This document shows, piece by piece, positions 43,228 to 55,379 of a DNA stretch of 64,000 nt. This stretch comes from Catonia carolina (taxonomy: Eukaryota > Arthropoda > Insecta > Hemiptera > Achilidae). The notes under the pieces are model-generated. The model saw only the letters and a program-made list of their open reading frames with translations. It was not told where the DNA came from and searched no databases. The DNA lies in NCBI GenBank assembly GCA_035578175.1, contig JAQMRL010000021.1, positions 2,972,323-3,036,322 on the forward strand, in the 5' to 3' direction. Position numbers and translations under genes: made by a program. The first letter of the stretch is position 1. Each line of letters starts with the position of its first letter.

Positions 43228-43648
43228 ATACCGGCTACAAACCAACAGAACCACAGAGAAAATTTCAAACATTTCAGCAGACATTAGAAAAAGGCGACCT
43301 TAATTCTATGGACACATACAACGACTTCCTGAACACAGACTTACCCACCAGATTCTTATTGCTACAGAAAATCTTAAAGGCATGACATGGGCTGAACAAG
43401 TAAGAAGAGACCTTGACAACGCTCAACTCACTTCTGAAGACGCGACAGACTGCGATACGTATAGAAAAAGAATAGATGAGTGGGAAGTGCAGCCAGAGAT
43501 CAGAGCCAAGAAGACCGGCACTACGTGGACAGAGGAGAGGAAGAGAGCCATGAGTGAGAAGATGCGGATGTCATGGAGAACACGCAGGAAGAACTGTAGA
43601 AGCTTCACATGATCTATAAGGGTCTACAAAGTGTATAATAATAATAAT
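43228..43648 (+). mobile_element. 5'-truncated non-LTR retrotransposon 3' end
   Basis: Nearly identical to 17154-17577. From 43382 it reads MTWAEQVRRDLDNAQLTSED and ends in the basic tail and (ATA)n. The left target flank is unclear. A HINE abuts the tail. Confidence 0.8.
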
Positions 43649-44477
43649 AAAAATCTGGTGTGAAACACTCACACAACTTTCTCTTGCCAATGCAGATAAT
43701 TAATAATAAACCTAACAATAGTAATAAAACACTAGAAATAAACAAAAAACTAACCTCAATAAACATAACCTTATTTTAATCATGACTGAAAGACACAAAA
43801 TGAAAATCGAACTCAGTTTGGCTTAAAAATACGGAAAATCACTCTTTCACGCTAAACTACGCTTTGTAGAGAAAAATACTCTAAACAAAAGTTGTAGATC
43901 TTTTAATTTTCTATAAATTTTATTATATACACTTTTGTCGTAAAATGCATACTAAGACCGAAATGTTAAAAAAATCGATTTTTCTCACGTTTTCGTGAGA
44001 AAAAAAACAGAAAATCGCAAATTACCGCTAAACTAAGCGTTATACAAAAAATTATTTGAAATAAAAGTTGTAGAATTTTACATTCTCTACAACTTTTATT
44101 ATATAACGTTTTGCGCTAAAATGCATATTAAAGCCGCAATCTTAAAAAGAAAATGTTTTTACGTAAAAACAGCCTCACGCAAAATTTCAGCAAACATGGC
44201 GCCTACCCTATATTGTAGAGCATAAAAAATGTAGTAAACCAGTTGATTTAAAAAAAATCGTAGGACTAGTTTTTGAGAAAATCGCAAAAAAGTGAAAAAT
44301 TATACGAATAAACTACTACTTCCGGTTGACCGATTTTGATGAAAATGTTCGTGTCGGGTCCGGTAGTGATATGTAACTTAAGTTTCAAGTTTCAAGTTCG
44401 TACGATGTTCTGTTCTTGAGATATTCTATTCACTCACACACACGTACACACGCACACACACGCACGCGCGCACACAC

Positions 44478-44543
<66 letters not shown>

Positions 44544-44676
44544 CAATCGCTAAAAACATGTTTTTTGGGTTCAGGGGGTCTGAAAACTTATAGATCCGGT
44601 GAAAACTCGATTTCGAAAAATCGACATGAAAACAATACTTTCCTTCCTATATATTCATATAGGCAAGAGAAAGTAA
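43648..44676 (-). mobile_element. HINE-like element, complete, minus strand
   Basis: Typical ends. It has an expanded CA/CG tract at about 44430-44543. Confidence 0.75.
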
Positions 44677-44681
44677 TAATA

Positions 44682-45595
44682 CAGTAGACTCTCAGAAATC
44701 CGGACTAATGTGGTGGACGGCCGGTCCGGATTTCAAAAAATCCGGATTTCCCGGAGGTTGACAATTTCGTCTTTATGGCGAATAATTATGACAATAAGCA
44801 TTAACGTTTATCTGCTAATATAAGAGTGAGCTTCTGAAAAAACTTTAAAACACTGTAGGCCTAATAAATTACAGTAGGCTACTGGTACTGTAATTATTCA
44901 ATATACGAAGCACAAACATTGACTAAACTTAACGCTATTGTACCGTAATAAGATTCGATTGCACTCTTTGTAAGATTTGCAAGTTACAGATTTTAAACAT
45001 GTAACAAAATGTGTCATATATGTCTCAATTATAGAGTAATTATAATTATATAGAGTAATTTATAGTAGGTACAAATTCATTAAAAAACCAAGTCTTAAAA
45101 ACTGTAGAATTCATCCATGCTTTTTGTTGGTTTGTATACCAAAGTGGCAACACATAGTCTTTCTTTAAATTTTTAAAAGCTCTGGGTTTTCTTGATATTC
45201 CTATTAATGTTAACCTAAGTTTATGACTGCCGGTCACATTGCTACAAGCCAACACCGTAACCCGTTTCTTGCTTTTTTTATAGCCCGAGGCTGAAGCTTC
45301 TTTTTTGGATGCGAGAGTTTTCGTGGGCAACATTTTATAGTTCAGACCAGTCTCGTCGCAATTATACAGCTGGTCACCGGAAATTCCTTCGTCAAGGATT
45401 TTAAAAAGTAAGGTCTTAAATTCAGGAACAGCGTCTTTGTTCGCCGATAAAGCCTCCCCACTGATTTCATCGGGCCAATCCCATGAAAACATTTTACTGG
45501 TTGTTAATTTAAAAGTTGTAAATTTTCAGAAAATAAAGTAAAAAAAAAAAATCATCGTCCGGACTAGCGCGATCCGGATTTTTGAGAGTCTACTG
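44682..45595 (-). mobile_element. Tigger/pogo element, internally deleted
   Basis: Terminal repeats CAGTAGACTCTCAGAAATCC and complement (ggatttttgagagtctactg) with TA on both sides. It carries a fragment of a Jerky/Tigger-type transposase. Length is about 0.9 kb against about 2.5 kb for complete Tiggers. Confidence 0.8.
45046..45492 (-). pseudogene. Tigger/Jerky-like transposase fragment
   Basis: It encodes the front of a DDE_1 catalytic domain: the first acid in YNCDETGLNYKMLPTKT, then KKRVTVLACSNVTGSHKL, ISRKPRAFKN, QQKAWMNS and FKTWFFNEFVP. The N-terminal DNA-binding region and the remaining catalytic acids are missing. The start Met is arbitrary; the frame begins within the gene. Confidence 0.75.
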
Positions 45596-46551
45596 TAATA
45601 ATAAAATAACAGTTGTCGATTATGAGTTACAGCACGACTATCTATTTTTAACTTTCCTTTTTTAATTTTAAAGCCAAAAATTCGATAAAAAATAGTCATC
45701 ATCCAATTAGCTGGACATGGCGAGTGGAAATTTAACCAGCGGTTGCGTGCGGTTTTTATGGCCATGACCCAGCGCTGATTAACGCAGGTACGCACCCGCA
45801 GGAAATCTAACCAGATACCTGTTTCTTTGTGTTTTCACCCTTATCTGTGTCTACGCCTCATCCTTTCAGCTATTAACTCAAACATATTTGAATGCTTGCA
45901 GGACATTATGACATTCACCCTGTTATTCAGTTGTTCTATTATCTCAAACTGAGTCTTCATTTCCGATATAAGTACTGAAAGTAATTTTAAGGAATTGTTT
46001 TTTTGGAAAATTAATTGTTTCTTTTATTCCAGTAGTTATGTCTCAACATATCAGTTACGTCAGTTTTGTCTCACTGCGTAAAGGTCCATCTGATCCTACA
46101 TGATACTTTATAAAATAATATTTTAAAAATTTCAAATTGTAAATTTTTTTTTTATTAAAAAAAGCTGGCTAAACAATGTCACAGTAATATTATTTTAATT
46201 TAAATTAAGTTATTTTGTTATTTTAAATTTAAATAAATATATTGTAAATAAATAAATTTATTAAAATTATTCATAAAACTACACTTGTTTTTTATAAAAA
46301 TATAAAAATTGATTTTAATATTTCTGGGTGAAATTAATTTTAATTTTAATTTAAATCACATGAAGTAAGTCTTTTATCGAATATTGAGAAGTTATAAAAA
46401 ATTGGTATAGTATTTATTTTTTAGAAAAATATGCTGAGTGTTGTATAATATTTTATTATTTTGTAAAATTTTATTGTATTATATTTTAAGATTATTATAA
46501 AATTAAACTGTTATTAATACTAATAAAAAATAAAATGAAATTATACAATCA
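45596..46551. other. AT-rich stretch, nothing recognised
   Basis: Low-complexity A/T-rich sequence, especially 46090-46550, without ORF or repeat-family match. Confidence 0.55.
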
Positions 46552-46593
46552 GACCATGTGGTGAATAAAGTGAAGTTGTCATTTGTAGGGTGG
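46552..46593 (-). mobile_element. Rep400 scrap, minus strand
   Basis: 'ccatgtggtgaataaagtga' with 'catttgtagggtggaaa' is the reverse complement of the Rep400 middle (ttccactctgcaaatgacac, ttcattcaccacaggg). Confidence 0.45.
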
Positions 46594-46676
46594 AAATTTT
46601 TTTTTTTTTTTTTTAGCTTTTATTTGTTATCGGGAACTGTACTTTGTTGACAACTACCCAATTTGATCGCTGCTTT

Positions 46677-47623
46677 TTACTTTCTCTTGCCTATATGAAT
46701 ATATAGGAAGGAAAGTATTGTTTTCATGTCGATTTTAACTAATCGAGTTTTCACCGGATCTATACGTTTTCAGACCCCCTGAACCCAAAAAACATGTTTT
46801 TAGCGATTGGTCTGTGTGTGTGTCTGTGTGTCTGTGTGTGAACAGAATATCTCAAGAACGGAACATCGTACGAACTTGAAACTTGAAACTTAAGTTACAT
46901 ACCACTACCGGACGCGACACGAACATTTTCATCAAAATCGGTCAACCGGAAGTAGTAGTTCATTCGTATAATTTTTCAGTTTTTTGCGATTTTCTCAAAA
47001 ACTGGTCCTACGATTTTTTTTAAAATCGCCTATTTTACTCAATTTTTTATTCTCTACAAGATAGGGTAGGCGCCATGTTTGCTGAAATTCTCGGTGAGGC
47101 TGTTTTCACGTAAAAACGTTGTTTTTTTTTAAGATTACGGCTTTAATATAAATTTTAGCGCAAAAACTTATATAATAAAAGTTGTAGAGAATTTAAAAAC
47201 CTACAACTTCTGTTTCAAACATTTTTTTGTATAACGCTTAGTTTAGCGGTAATTTGCGATTTTCTGTTTTTTTTCTCACGAAAACGTGAGAAAAATCGAT
47301 TTTTTTAACATTTCGGCCTTAGTATGCATTTTACGACAAAAGTGTATATAATTAAATTTATAGAAAATTAAAAGATCTACAACTTTTGTTTAGAGCATTT
47401 TTCTCTACAGAGCCTAGTTTAGCGTGAAAGCGTGATTTTCCGTATTTTTAAGCCAAACTGAGTTCGATTGTCATTTTGCGTCATTCACTCATGATTAAAA
47501 TAAGGTTATGTTTTTGAGGTTAGTTTTTGTTCATTTCTAATGTTTTAATACTAATGTTAGGTTTATTGTTAATTATTTGCATTGGCAAGAGAAAGTTGTG
47601 TGAGTGTTTCACACCAGATTTTT
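46677..47623 (+). mobile_element. HINE-like element, complete
   Basis: Intact ends and a short interrupted TG tract. By eye it is very similar to 15899-16860 and, reversed, to 25501-26454. Confidence 0.78.
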
Positions 47624-47739
47624 ACTGTATTTTTTGACGTTGATTAGACATGAGTTTGAACAGGGACCCCCAATAGAGTTTGTTCATGGATGGCTGTCAA
47701 CTGGTCACCATACAAAGTTGCTTGCCCAACCGGTGTTAC

Positions 47740-47935
47740 ATAACAATTAATAGCGACTTTCTACCAGCTGACTGACTGGGCTGGCCCGAAGGCCAGGGTA
47801 GAAAATAAATGATTTTCAGAGTGCCCAGCATGCTGTTACGCATACTTTTTCAATTTCAGCGAAGAAGGGACTGGTAAAAACCTTACTCCTTATTTTATAT
47901 AGTGAACCATCAAGAGGTTCAACCCAGCCTAACGT
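47740..47935 (-). mobile_element. Diverged Rep400 copy, minus strand
   Basis: On the minus strand it reads 'ggctgggttgaacctcttga', 'aaaataaggagtaaggt', 'agtatgcgtaacagcatg' and 'ctgggcactctgaaaa', all recognisable Rep400 segments. A GC-rich insertion sits near 47790. Confidence 0.55.
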
Positions 47936-47942
47936 TAAAGAA

Positions 47943-48105
47943 AGTAGAGAGGTGAATGTATTTATTCATAATAATAGTTTAGAGCATGTAGAAACAATGA
48001 AGTTCCTAGGAGTATCTCTAGATATATTTTTGTCTTGGGACTTCTATACTTATCAAGTTTGTAGTAAAATATCATCTGGGATATTTGCACTAAAACAAAT
48101 TAATT
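47943..48105 (+). mobile_element. Jockey-like fragment
   Basis: The frame reads VFIHNNSLEHVETMKFLGVS then LSWDFYTYQVCSKISSGIFA, the thumb region just upstream of the part kept at 40785-41309. Confidence 0.7.
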
Positions 48106-48206
48106 GCCAGGTTAATAAGCATTCTTACCGCTAAACATTATGTGATTCTCATTCCAATAAACATTCCTTGGTAGGTTTAAGTAGACTTACCACGGCTTAA
48201 CAAATA

Positions 48207-49047
48207 AAAAAAAATCTGGTGTGAAACACTCACACGACTTTCTCTTGCCAATGCAAATAATTAATAATAAACCTAACATTATTAATAAAATATTAGAAAT
48301 AAACAAAAACTAACCTCAAAAACATAACCTTATTTTAATCATGACTAAATGACGCAAAATGAAAATCGAACTCAATTTGGCTTTAAAAAAAACGGAAAAT
48401 CACACTTTCACGCTAAACTAGGCTCTGTAGAGAAAAATTCTCTAAATAAAAGTTGTAGATCTCTTAATTTTCTATAAATTTTATTATATACACTTTTGTC
48501 GTAAAATGTATACTAAAGCCGAAATGTTAAAAAAATCGATTTTTCTCACGTTTTCGTGAGAAAAAAACAGAAAATCGCAAATTACCGCTAAACTAAGCGT
48601 TATACAAAAAAATGTTTAAAATAAAAGTTGTAGGATTTTAAATTCTCTACAACTTTTATTATATAATTTTTGCTCTAAATTGCATATTAAAGCCGTAATC
48701 TTAAAAAAAACTTTGTTTTTACGTGAAAACAGCCTCACCCAGAATTTCAGCAAACATGACGCCTACCCTACCTTGTAGAGAATAAAAAATTGAGTAAATG
48801 AGGCGATTTAAAAAAAAATCGTAGGACCAGTTTTTGAGAAAATCGCAAAAAAGTGAAAAATTACACGAATAAACTACTACTTCCGTTTGACCGATTTTGA
48901 TGAAAATGTTCGTGTCGGGTCCGGTAGTGGTACGTAACTTAAGTTTCAAGTTTCAAGTTCGTACGATGTTCCGTTCTTGAGATATTCTGTTCACATACAT
49001 ACACACACACACACACACACGCACGCACGCACGCGCGCACGCGCGCG

Positions 49048-49081
<34 letters not shown>

Positions 49082-49217
49082 GACCAATCGCTGAAAACAT
49101 GTTTTTTGGGTTCAGGGGGTCTGAAAACGTATAGATCCGGTGAAAACTCGATTTCTTTAAAATCGCCATGAAAACAATACTTTTCTTCCTATATATTCAT
49201 ATAGGCAAGAGAAAGTA
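48207..49217 (-). mobile_element. HINE-like element, complete, minus strand
   Basis: Full copy with a CA/CG tract at 49000-49082 and the standard ends. Confidence 0.75.
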
Positions 49218-49651
49218 ATAAATAATCTGTGTGTTCTGGCACTAGAAATACATTAATCAAGTCCATATAAAACATAATTTAACATTTTACAACATGCCCT
49301 ATATTTTCCCCTGTAGTACTGCCCTACAAAGGGTTAACCCTTTATAAGTATACTTACCACTGGCAATAAGGTCGATTTTTTTAAAGAATAAGCTGTGCAA
49401 TTGAACCTTATTGGTATTTAATAGTTTTATAGATGTTCTCTTGCAAGTAGGCTATCCACATATTGAAATTAGCACACAGCAACCATTTTCTTTGTGAATT
49501 ACACGAATGTGGTAAGGATTCATACCAGTGTACGTTACCATGTTGTTTTGTTGTTACTTTTGTACAATGCTTAGAAAATGCCAGTTTTTTACAGGAAATC
49601 AAGCATTCATGCTAATATAAAGTTAAGATAAGTTATTCGCCACATTTTTCT
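49218..49651. repeat. Unnamed repeat, second copy at about 50173-50255
   Basis: 'tctggcactagaaatacatt' and 'aaatttaacattttacaaca'-type segments occur at 49233-49290 and again at 50180-50250. In the second copy the sequence resumes at about 51215 (cccccgtagtactg) after a mariner insertion. The rest of the interval is unassigned. Confidence 0.45.
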
Positions 49652-50051
49652 GTTGTTGTTGTTTAGGTCATCAGCCAAAAGGCTGGTTTGAACCTCTAGA
49701 GGTTTTACTAAGTAAAACGAGGAGTGAGGTGGTTTACCATTGCCTTCCTCACCGAGTGGAAAAGTACGCTTATCAGTATGCCGGGCCCTCTGAAAAGCAC
49801 ATATTTTCCACTCTGCAAATGACACCTTCACTTCATTCACCACAGGGTCTGGCTGTATAATGAAATTCATTACTTTCAGAGGAGATAACTCTGATTAATG
49901 TCTTTTACGCCTCTACCTCTTCTGTTCTTAAATGATTCAGTCATTTAATTGGCTGACCATGCGTTAAGAAACAGAACTATTTATTTTAGCCCTGCAACAA
50001 ACAGATTGAGTGTAAAAAATTTGACACTCCATCTGTCTGTTATGGGCAGAA
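49652..50051 (+). mobile_element. Rep400 retroposon, full length
   Basis: Runs from 'gttgttgtttaggtcatcag' to 'gttatgggcag'. It is flanked by exact attttctgtt-type repeats (atttttctgtt both sides, 11 bp). The best-preserved copy in the window. Confidence 0.85.
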
Positions 50052-50255
50052 TTTTTCTGTTATATAAGGCTACAAGTTGTTTTAATAAGCATTCTTACCA
50101 CTAAATATTATGTGATTCCCGTTTCAATAAACATTCCTTGGTAAGTATACTTATCAGGACTTGACAAAAAAAAAGAAATATCTTACCGTTCTGGCACTAG
50201 AAATACATTATTCAAGTCCCTATAAAACAAAATTTAACATTTTACAACATGTATA

Positions 50256-51208
50256 GGGTGATTCAAAAAGAGCGACGGTTTTGATATATCAAATTAAGAG
50301 ATTTATTTTATTGAAAAACTGAAAATAAATACATCAACAAGTTCATCTTACCTTCCGATTTCATGTATGAAAAATGATGTCATGCATGTGTCCTCCTCTA
50401 CTGCGCTGGCACGCATCAACTCTGTCCATGAAATTGGATATTACTGCACGACAAGTTTCGACTTCCATTTGCCCGATAACCCGTCGAATTTCCTCCTTCA
50501 AGTCATTGATGTTTCGGGGTTTATTGGCATACACCAATGACTTCAGATGACCCCAAAGATGAAAGTCACAAGGCGTCAATTTTGTTTGCGAAAATGTCAT
50601 CATCCTGCCGTAATCTCAATACCCAGTCAACAAACTGTCGTCTCTTCTGGTGGTCTGCCACTTTCAAATGTTGCGTCAACTGAATTTTATACGGGTGATA
50701 TTGGAGATCGTACCGAAGAATTCTCCGTACAGAAGAACATCGTAAACCCAATTGTTGAGAACGGCGACGTATTGATTTTGCTGGGCTAACAGCCACACTG
50801 TCACGAACCAACGCAACGTTCTGCTCAGTTCGGCCAGAACGACGACGTCCAGAACTTTTAAGGTCGACTGTTGAACCCGTCTCAAAAAACTTTTTCATGA
50901 GCCTGCGAACTGTTGATTCATTCGGTGCTTCATTACGTCCTAGAGTACCGCGAAGTCGCCTGACAGTAGCCGCATAACTCTCTCCACTCTGGTAAAATGT
51001 TTTGACGATTAACACTCGTTGTGCAATAGCAAACTTCTCCATGGTTAGACACAGACTGCGAGAGTACTACACTGCGAACAAGAGAAACTACAACTGAATC
51101 GTCAATCGGAATGTTCTCCGAAATAGAAATGAGGTCTAACAATGTTGCCAACCGATAAACAAAAATTTACCAGCCGTTTAAAAACCGGCGCTCTTTTTGA
51201 ATCACCCT
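50256..51208 (-). mobile_element. Internally deleted DD41D mariner (family M2)
   Basis: Same terminal repeats as 61391-62745. It keeps the N-terminal 150 residues or so (51042 to 50566) and the C-terminal 80, with the catalytic middle deleted. Confidence 0.85.
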
Positions 51209-51239
51209 GTATATCCCCCCCCCGTAGTACTGTCCTATA

Positions 51240-52975
51240 AAGATTTAAATGATAAAAAATTACTAATGGCAGCTTATCATGGCCTCATTCTGTCTCATAT
51301 CCGTTATGGTATCTTAGTATGGGGTAATTCTAGCATTTAAGTAATATGAATAGGGTTTTTAAAATTCAAAAGAAAGCTATTAGGTGTATGGTGGGAGCTA
51401 ACCAGCTAACCTCATCCACACCACTATTTAAGAAGCTTAAATTGCTTACAGTTCCCTCTCTCTACATATTTGAGGTGATCATTAGTGCTCGGATTTTGCA
51501 TATCTTTTTTTTTTAAGTTCTAAAATAAGTTTATAATCAGTTTTGAATGTTTTTGAATGATTTGCGACCAAAAAACCCCAATTTTATTATGAATATTTGT
51601 GCATATTTCGAACCCTTTTGCATATTTGTGATATTTTTGCATATTTTAAGCATATTTTAGACAAATTTTCAGAAAACTTGTAAAAAAACTTGTATTTGTG
51701 AAGGCACCGAGCAGAATAAGGGCATTCAAGAATGCTTATCCTATCGTTCATCTCCCACCTAAACCTACAAGCACAAGATGGGGTACTTGGATATCTGCAG
51801 CCAATCACTTTGCTGTACACCATGAAAAAGTGAAGGAAATAATTGGAAGTTTTGATGAATCAGAGAACCAAGCAATAGCTCAAGCTAATGCTGCACTAAC
51901 CAGGTCTTCAGTGGTTCAACAACTTATGTTCATGCTCATCTTATGCTTATGTTCATTCCAAATTTTGTATTCATTCCCGATTTAATTACAGCATTAGAAT
52001 CAAAAGGAATGAACCTATGTGATTCAGTTGGCCTCATTGATAGGTTAAAAGAAAAAAGTAAAGAATGGGGAGGGCGTGTCGGTGAAAAGTTGAGGAACAA
52101 ATTGGACGCTGTGTTGAAGAGAAAACCAGGATGGAAGGCAGCTCAGGATGTTTCAAGAATTTTGAAGGGAGAGCTTGCGGATGAAATGGAAATGCAAATG
52201 AGTAACCCCCTAGCAATTTCAGTTCTGAAATTCCTACCAATTTGTTTCATGTGATGTTGAACGCTCCTTTTCAGCAATGAACAACGTCCTGTCTGACAAA
52301 AGACAGAGCTACAATGAGGAAAATTTGGAAAAAACTTTATTTTATGCAATTAACAAAATTTATTTATTTAAAACTTCAATTTTTTTAAATATGATGATTA
52401 CGGTTAAAGTGATTAAATTATGATTAGATTAGCGTATTCATTATTTAAAACATTTTATAAATATAATGTATTTCAACGTTAAATTAATTAAACAAAATTA
52501 TTAAAATAACTTGTTTTTATTTTTGCATATTTCAACTTTTTTGGTGCATATTTTCTCTTTTTTTTGGCATATTTTGGGTCAAAAAAGTGCATATTGATCC
52601 GAGGACTAGTGGTTATATACATTAGACAAAATAATTTTATTCAGAATTTCAATGTTCACAATCATAACACGAGAAACAGAAATTATTATGTGGCTAATCA
52701 CCCCACAAAATTGTTTGAACAAAAACCTACCTACTTATGCAGGGAGAAAATTCATGAATAAATTACCCCAATTTTTAAAATGTTGTGATAGTTTGCATTC
52801 CTTTAAAAAAATCTGAAAAATTACTTGATTGGTGAAACTTTTTATAGCGTACAAGAATTTCTTTCTTGATAGTAGTAATACATTGTGTCATTCTTATATA
52901 TATTTCAGGTGTTATAACTGGCATGTCCTATACTCCTCCTGGAGTCTTCAGGACGCATTAAAAAAAATCTAAACA
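51240..52975 (+). mobile_element. Jockey-like 3' fragment split by a hAT
   Basis: 51240-51482 (LMAAYHGLILSHIRYG, KIQKKAIRCMVGANQ, FKKLKLLTVPSLYIFEV) continues at 52609-52975 (NFNVHNHNTRNRNYYV and the 3' tail with 'ctcctcctggagtcttcagg'). The interruption is the element at 51483-52608. Confidence 0.78.
51483..52608 (+). mobile_element. hAT element remnant
   Basis: Terminal repeats TAGTGCTCGGAT / ATCCGAGGACTA (11 of 12). Flanking octamers gtgatcat and gtggttat each differ by one base from gtgattat, the uninterrupted Jockey sequence at 29150, so an 8-bp duplication is well supported. Inside, frames at 51698-51985 (PPKPTSTRWGTWISAANHFA) and 51943-52254 onward (ISVLKFLP then DVERSFSAMNNVLSDKRQSY) give the C-terminal hAT dimerisation region, frameshifted. 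The N-terminal catalytic part is missing. Confidence 0.8.
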
Positions 52976-53075
52976 ACATATTTTTCAGATTTTAAGCAGG
53001 AGAATGTCAATGTGAGTATTTCACACCATTTTTTTTAAATATATGTAAATTATGAATAAAATAAATATTAATTAC

Positions 53076-53912
53076 CTTTGGAATACTTTTCTGTGGTCCA
53101 ATATGAATTCCTCCGACTTCAATGATTCCTGGAACTAAAGGTCTAGCACCTTGAAAACTGTGATGACTATTAAATAATATTAACGAAATATGCTTAGCGA
53201 GGTTATTCAACGGTGGTAAATCATTGCCGAAATTTTTTCTGGCATAAAATTCGGATTTTGACATGTATAAATAATCATAAGCTAATACTGATATAAATGT
53301 TTCGAAACTGTTAATTAATCGTTCATAAAAATTCATTTTTGTACCCAAACCACTTGATAAACATGGAATATAACTCGGATTATCCGGGTTACCGAACCTA
53401 GAATTATACCACGGCATTAATGTACTGAATGTAAAACCTATAACTGGACATCCAAATTTATTTTGAAACCCTAAAAACATGTCCGTATTAAACATTTCAA
53501 GTATAATAAGATCAAATTTTTCAGTTTTAGAATGTAATAATTGTTGCACTTTAGGTTCTTTAAATACATTATTATGTTCATCCATACATTCGTACAAATC
53601 TCTTAAATCGTATAACGTACCGGCTGAATTTTTTTCAAAATATGTTACATTTATAAAATCGATAGCTCGATATATATAATTCGATACATCAATTTCTATT
53701 AAATTTTTCACCGGAACTTTTTGAGGAAAATTATTAATTACAACTAATTCATGTCCTCGTTTAGCTAATTCTAAAGCTAGGCTTTCGAATGGTATATAAT
53801 GACTTTTCCCGTGCGTTGGAAAAACACATAATATTCGCGCACATTCGATTAAGTTAAAATAATTAGATAAACTAATTGAAAATAAAAATATAGATAAATA
53901 TTTACACAACAT
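53076..53912 (-). CDS. UGT first coding exon 8 (N-terminal domain, group C)
   Basis: 279 codons from the Met at 53912. A leader (residues 4-24), THGKSH with His-38, Asp in EMFNTD, MPWYNSRFGNPDNPSYIP, NSHHSFQG and EVGGIH. It ends SIPK| with GTAATT at 53075. It is closest to UGT-7 (shared VVINNFPQK and IGFTFST). Sixteen kb of transposons separate it from UGT-7, with no C-terminal UGT exon seen among them. It is the most upstream first exon visible; further ones may lie beyond 64000. Confidence 0.92.
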
Positions 53913-54245
53913 GTTAACACAGAAATATATTTTGTTCTTTTACAACTTTAAACTAATATTTTTAGGTTATATCTCACTAGTCACATGGTTTTTAAAACTG
54001 AATACAGATATTCCAGTAACTGGAATTTTAAGTTGTAATTTCCTTCTTGTTATTATAGGGAGAGTTGAATTCATAGAGATTTAAGAATAGAGAGGGAACT
54101 GAGATAGCGCAAATGCAACACTGTTTCTCGTCTGCTAGTTCTTACTTGATACGTCGATAGAGTGTGTTGGCGTCGCTTTAAAATTAGGATCTAGGTGTCA
54201 TACAGAGCATTAGCAAGCGTGGTGAGAGCAATTAGTACGTTATTA

Positions 54246-54409
54246 TTTTTTTTTAACGTCCGACTGTTCTGCAATTACTGCTAATGCAGACGGTGAAGAA
54301 TGAAATGATTTTTTTGTAACGTATGAAAATATGCCGAGCATGAATGGGATTCGAACCCAAGACCGCATGATGAGAGGCGAGCACGTTACCAACTGCGCCA
54401 ATGCGGCCG
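54246..54409 (-). mobile_element. tRNA-derived SINE-3, complete
   Basis: Minus-strand head with A box 'ttggcgcagttggtaacgtg' and B box 'gggttcgaatcc', a short linker, then the shared body and T-run tail (A tail in sense). It is flanked by tagtacgtta on both sides. Confidence 0.8.
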
Positions 54410-54429
54410 ACTAGTACGTTAATAATATA

Positions 54430-55372
54430 GGGTGATTCAAAAAGAGCGCCGGTTTTGATATATCAAATTAAGAGATTTATTTTATTGAAAAACTGAAAAT
54501 AAATACATCAACAAGTTCATCTTACCTTCCGATTTCATGTATAAAAAATGATGTCATGCATGTGTCCTCCTCTACTGCGCTGGCACGCATCAACTCTGTC
54601 CATGAAATTGGATATTACTGCACGACAAGTTTCGACTTCCATTTGCCCGATAACCCGTCGAATTTCCTCCTTCAAGTCATTGATGTTTCGGGGTTTATTG
54701 GCATACACCAATGACTTCAGATGACCCCCAAAGATGAAAGTCACAAGGCGTCAAGTCTTGGTGGCCATTGATGGTCGGAATTACGAGAAATGATGCGATC
54801 CTGGAACCGTTCACGGAGCAACAACATTGTTTCTCGTGCAGCAACTGAATTTTATACGGGTGATATTGGAGATCGTACCGAAGAATTCTCCGTACAGAAG
54901 AGCATCGTAAACCCAATTGTTGAGAACGGCGACGTATTGATTTTGCTGGGCTAACAGCCACACTGTCACGAACCAACGCAACGTTCTGCTCAGTTCAGCC
55001 AGAACGACGACGTCCAGAACTTTTAAGGTCGACTGTTGAACCCGTCTCAAAAAACTTTTTCATGAGCCTGCGAACTGTTGATTCATTCGGTGCTTCATTA
55101 CGTCCTAGAGTACCGCGAAGTCACCTGACAGTAGCCGCATAACTCTCTCCACTCTGGTAAAATGTTTTGACGATTAACACTCGTTGTGCAATAGTAAACT
55201 TCTCCATGGTTAGACACAGACTGCGAGAGTACTACACTGTGAACAAGAGAAACTACAACTGAATCGTCAATCGGAATGTTCTCCGAAATAGAAATGAGGT
55301 CTAACAATGTTGCCAACCGATAAACAAAAATTTACCAGCCGTTTAAAAACCGGTGCTCTTTTTGAATCACCC
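54430..55372 (-). mobile_element. Internally deleted DD41D mariner (family M2)
   Basis: Same family as 61391-62745 and 50256-51208. The deletion junction differs: here it joins the CDLxPCDFHLWG region to a segment near the 'attgtttctcgtgcagcaac' position. The 5' helix-turn-helix region is retained. Confidence 0.83.
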
Positions 55373-55379
55373 GTTAGCT

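Noticed and set aside
45046..45492. Host Jerky-like gene
   Set aside because: It is bounded by perfect Tigger-type terminal repeats with TA, truncated at both ends and single-frame only over part of the domain.
51587..51823. Minus-strand ORF over the hAT
   Set aside because: The coding signal of the hAT transposase is on the other strand.
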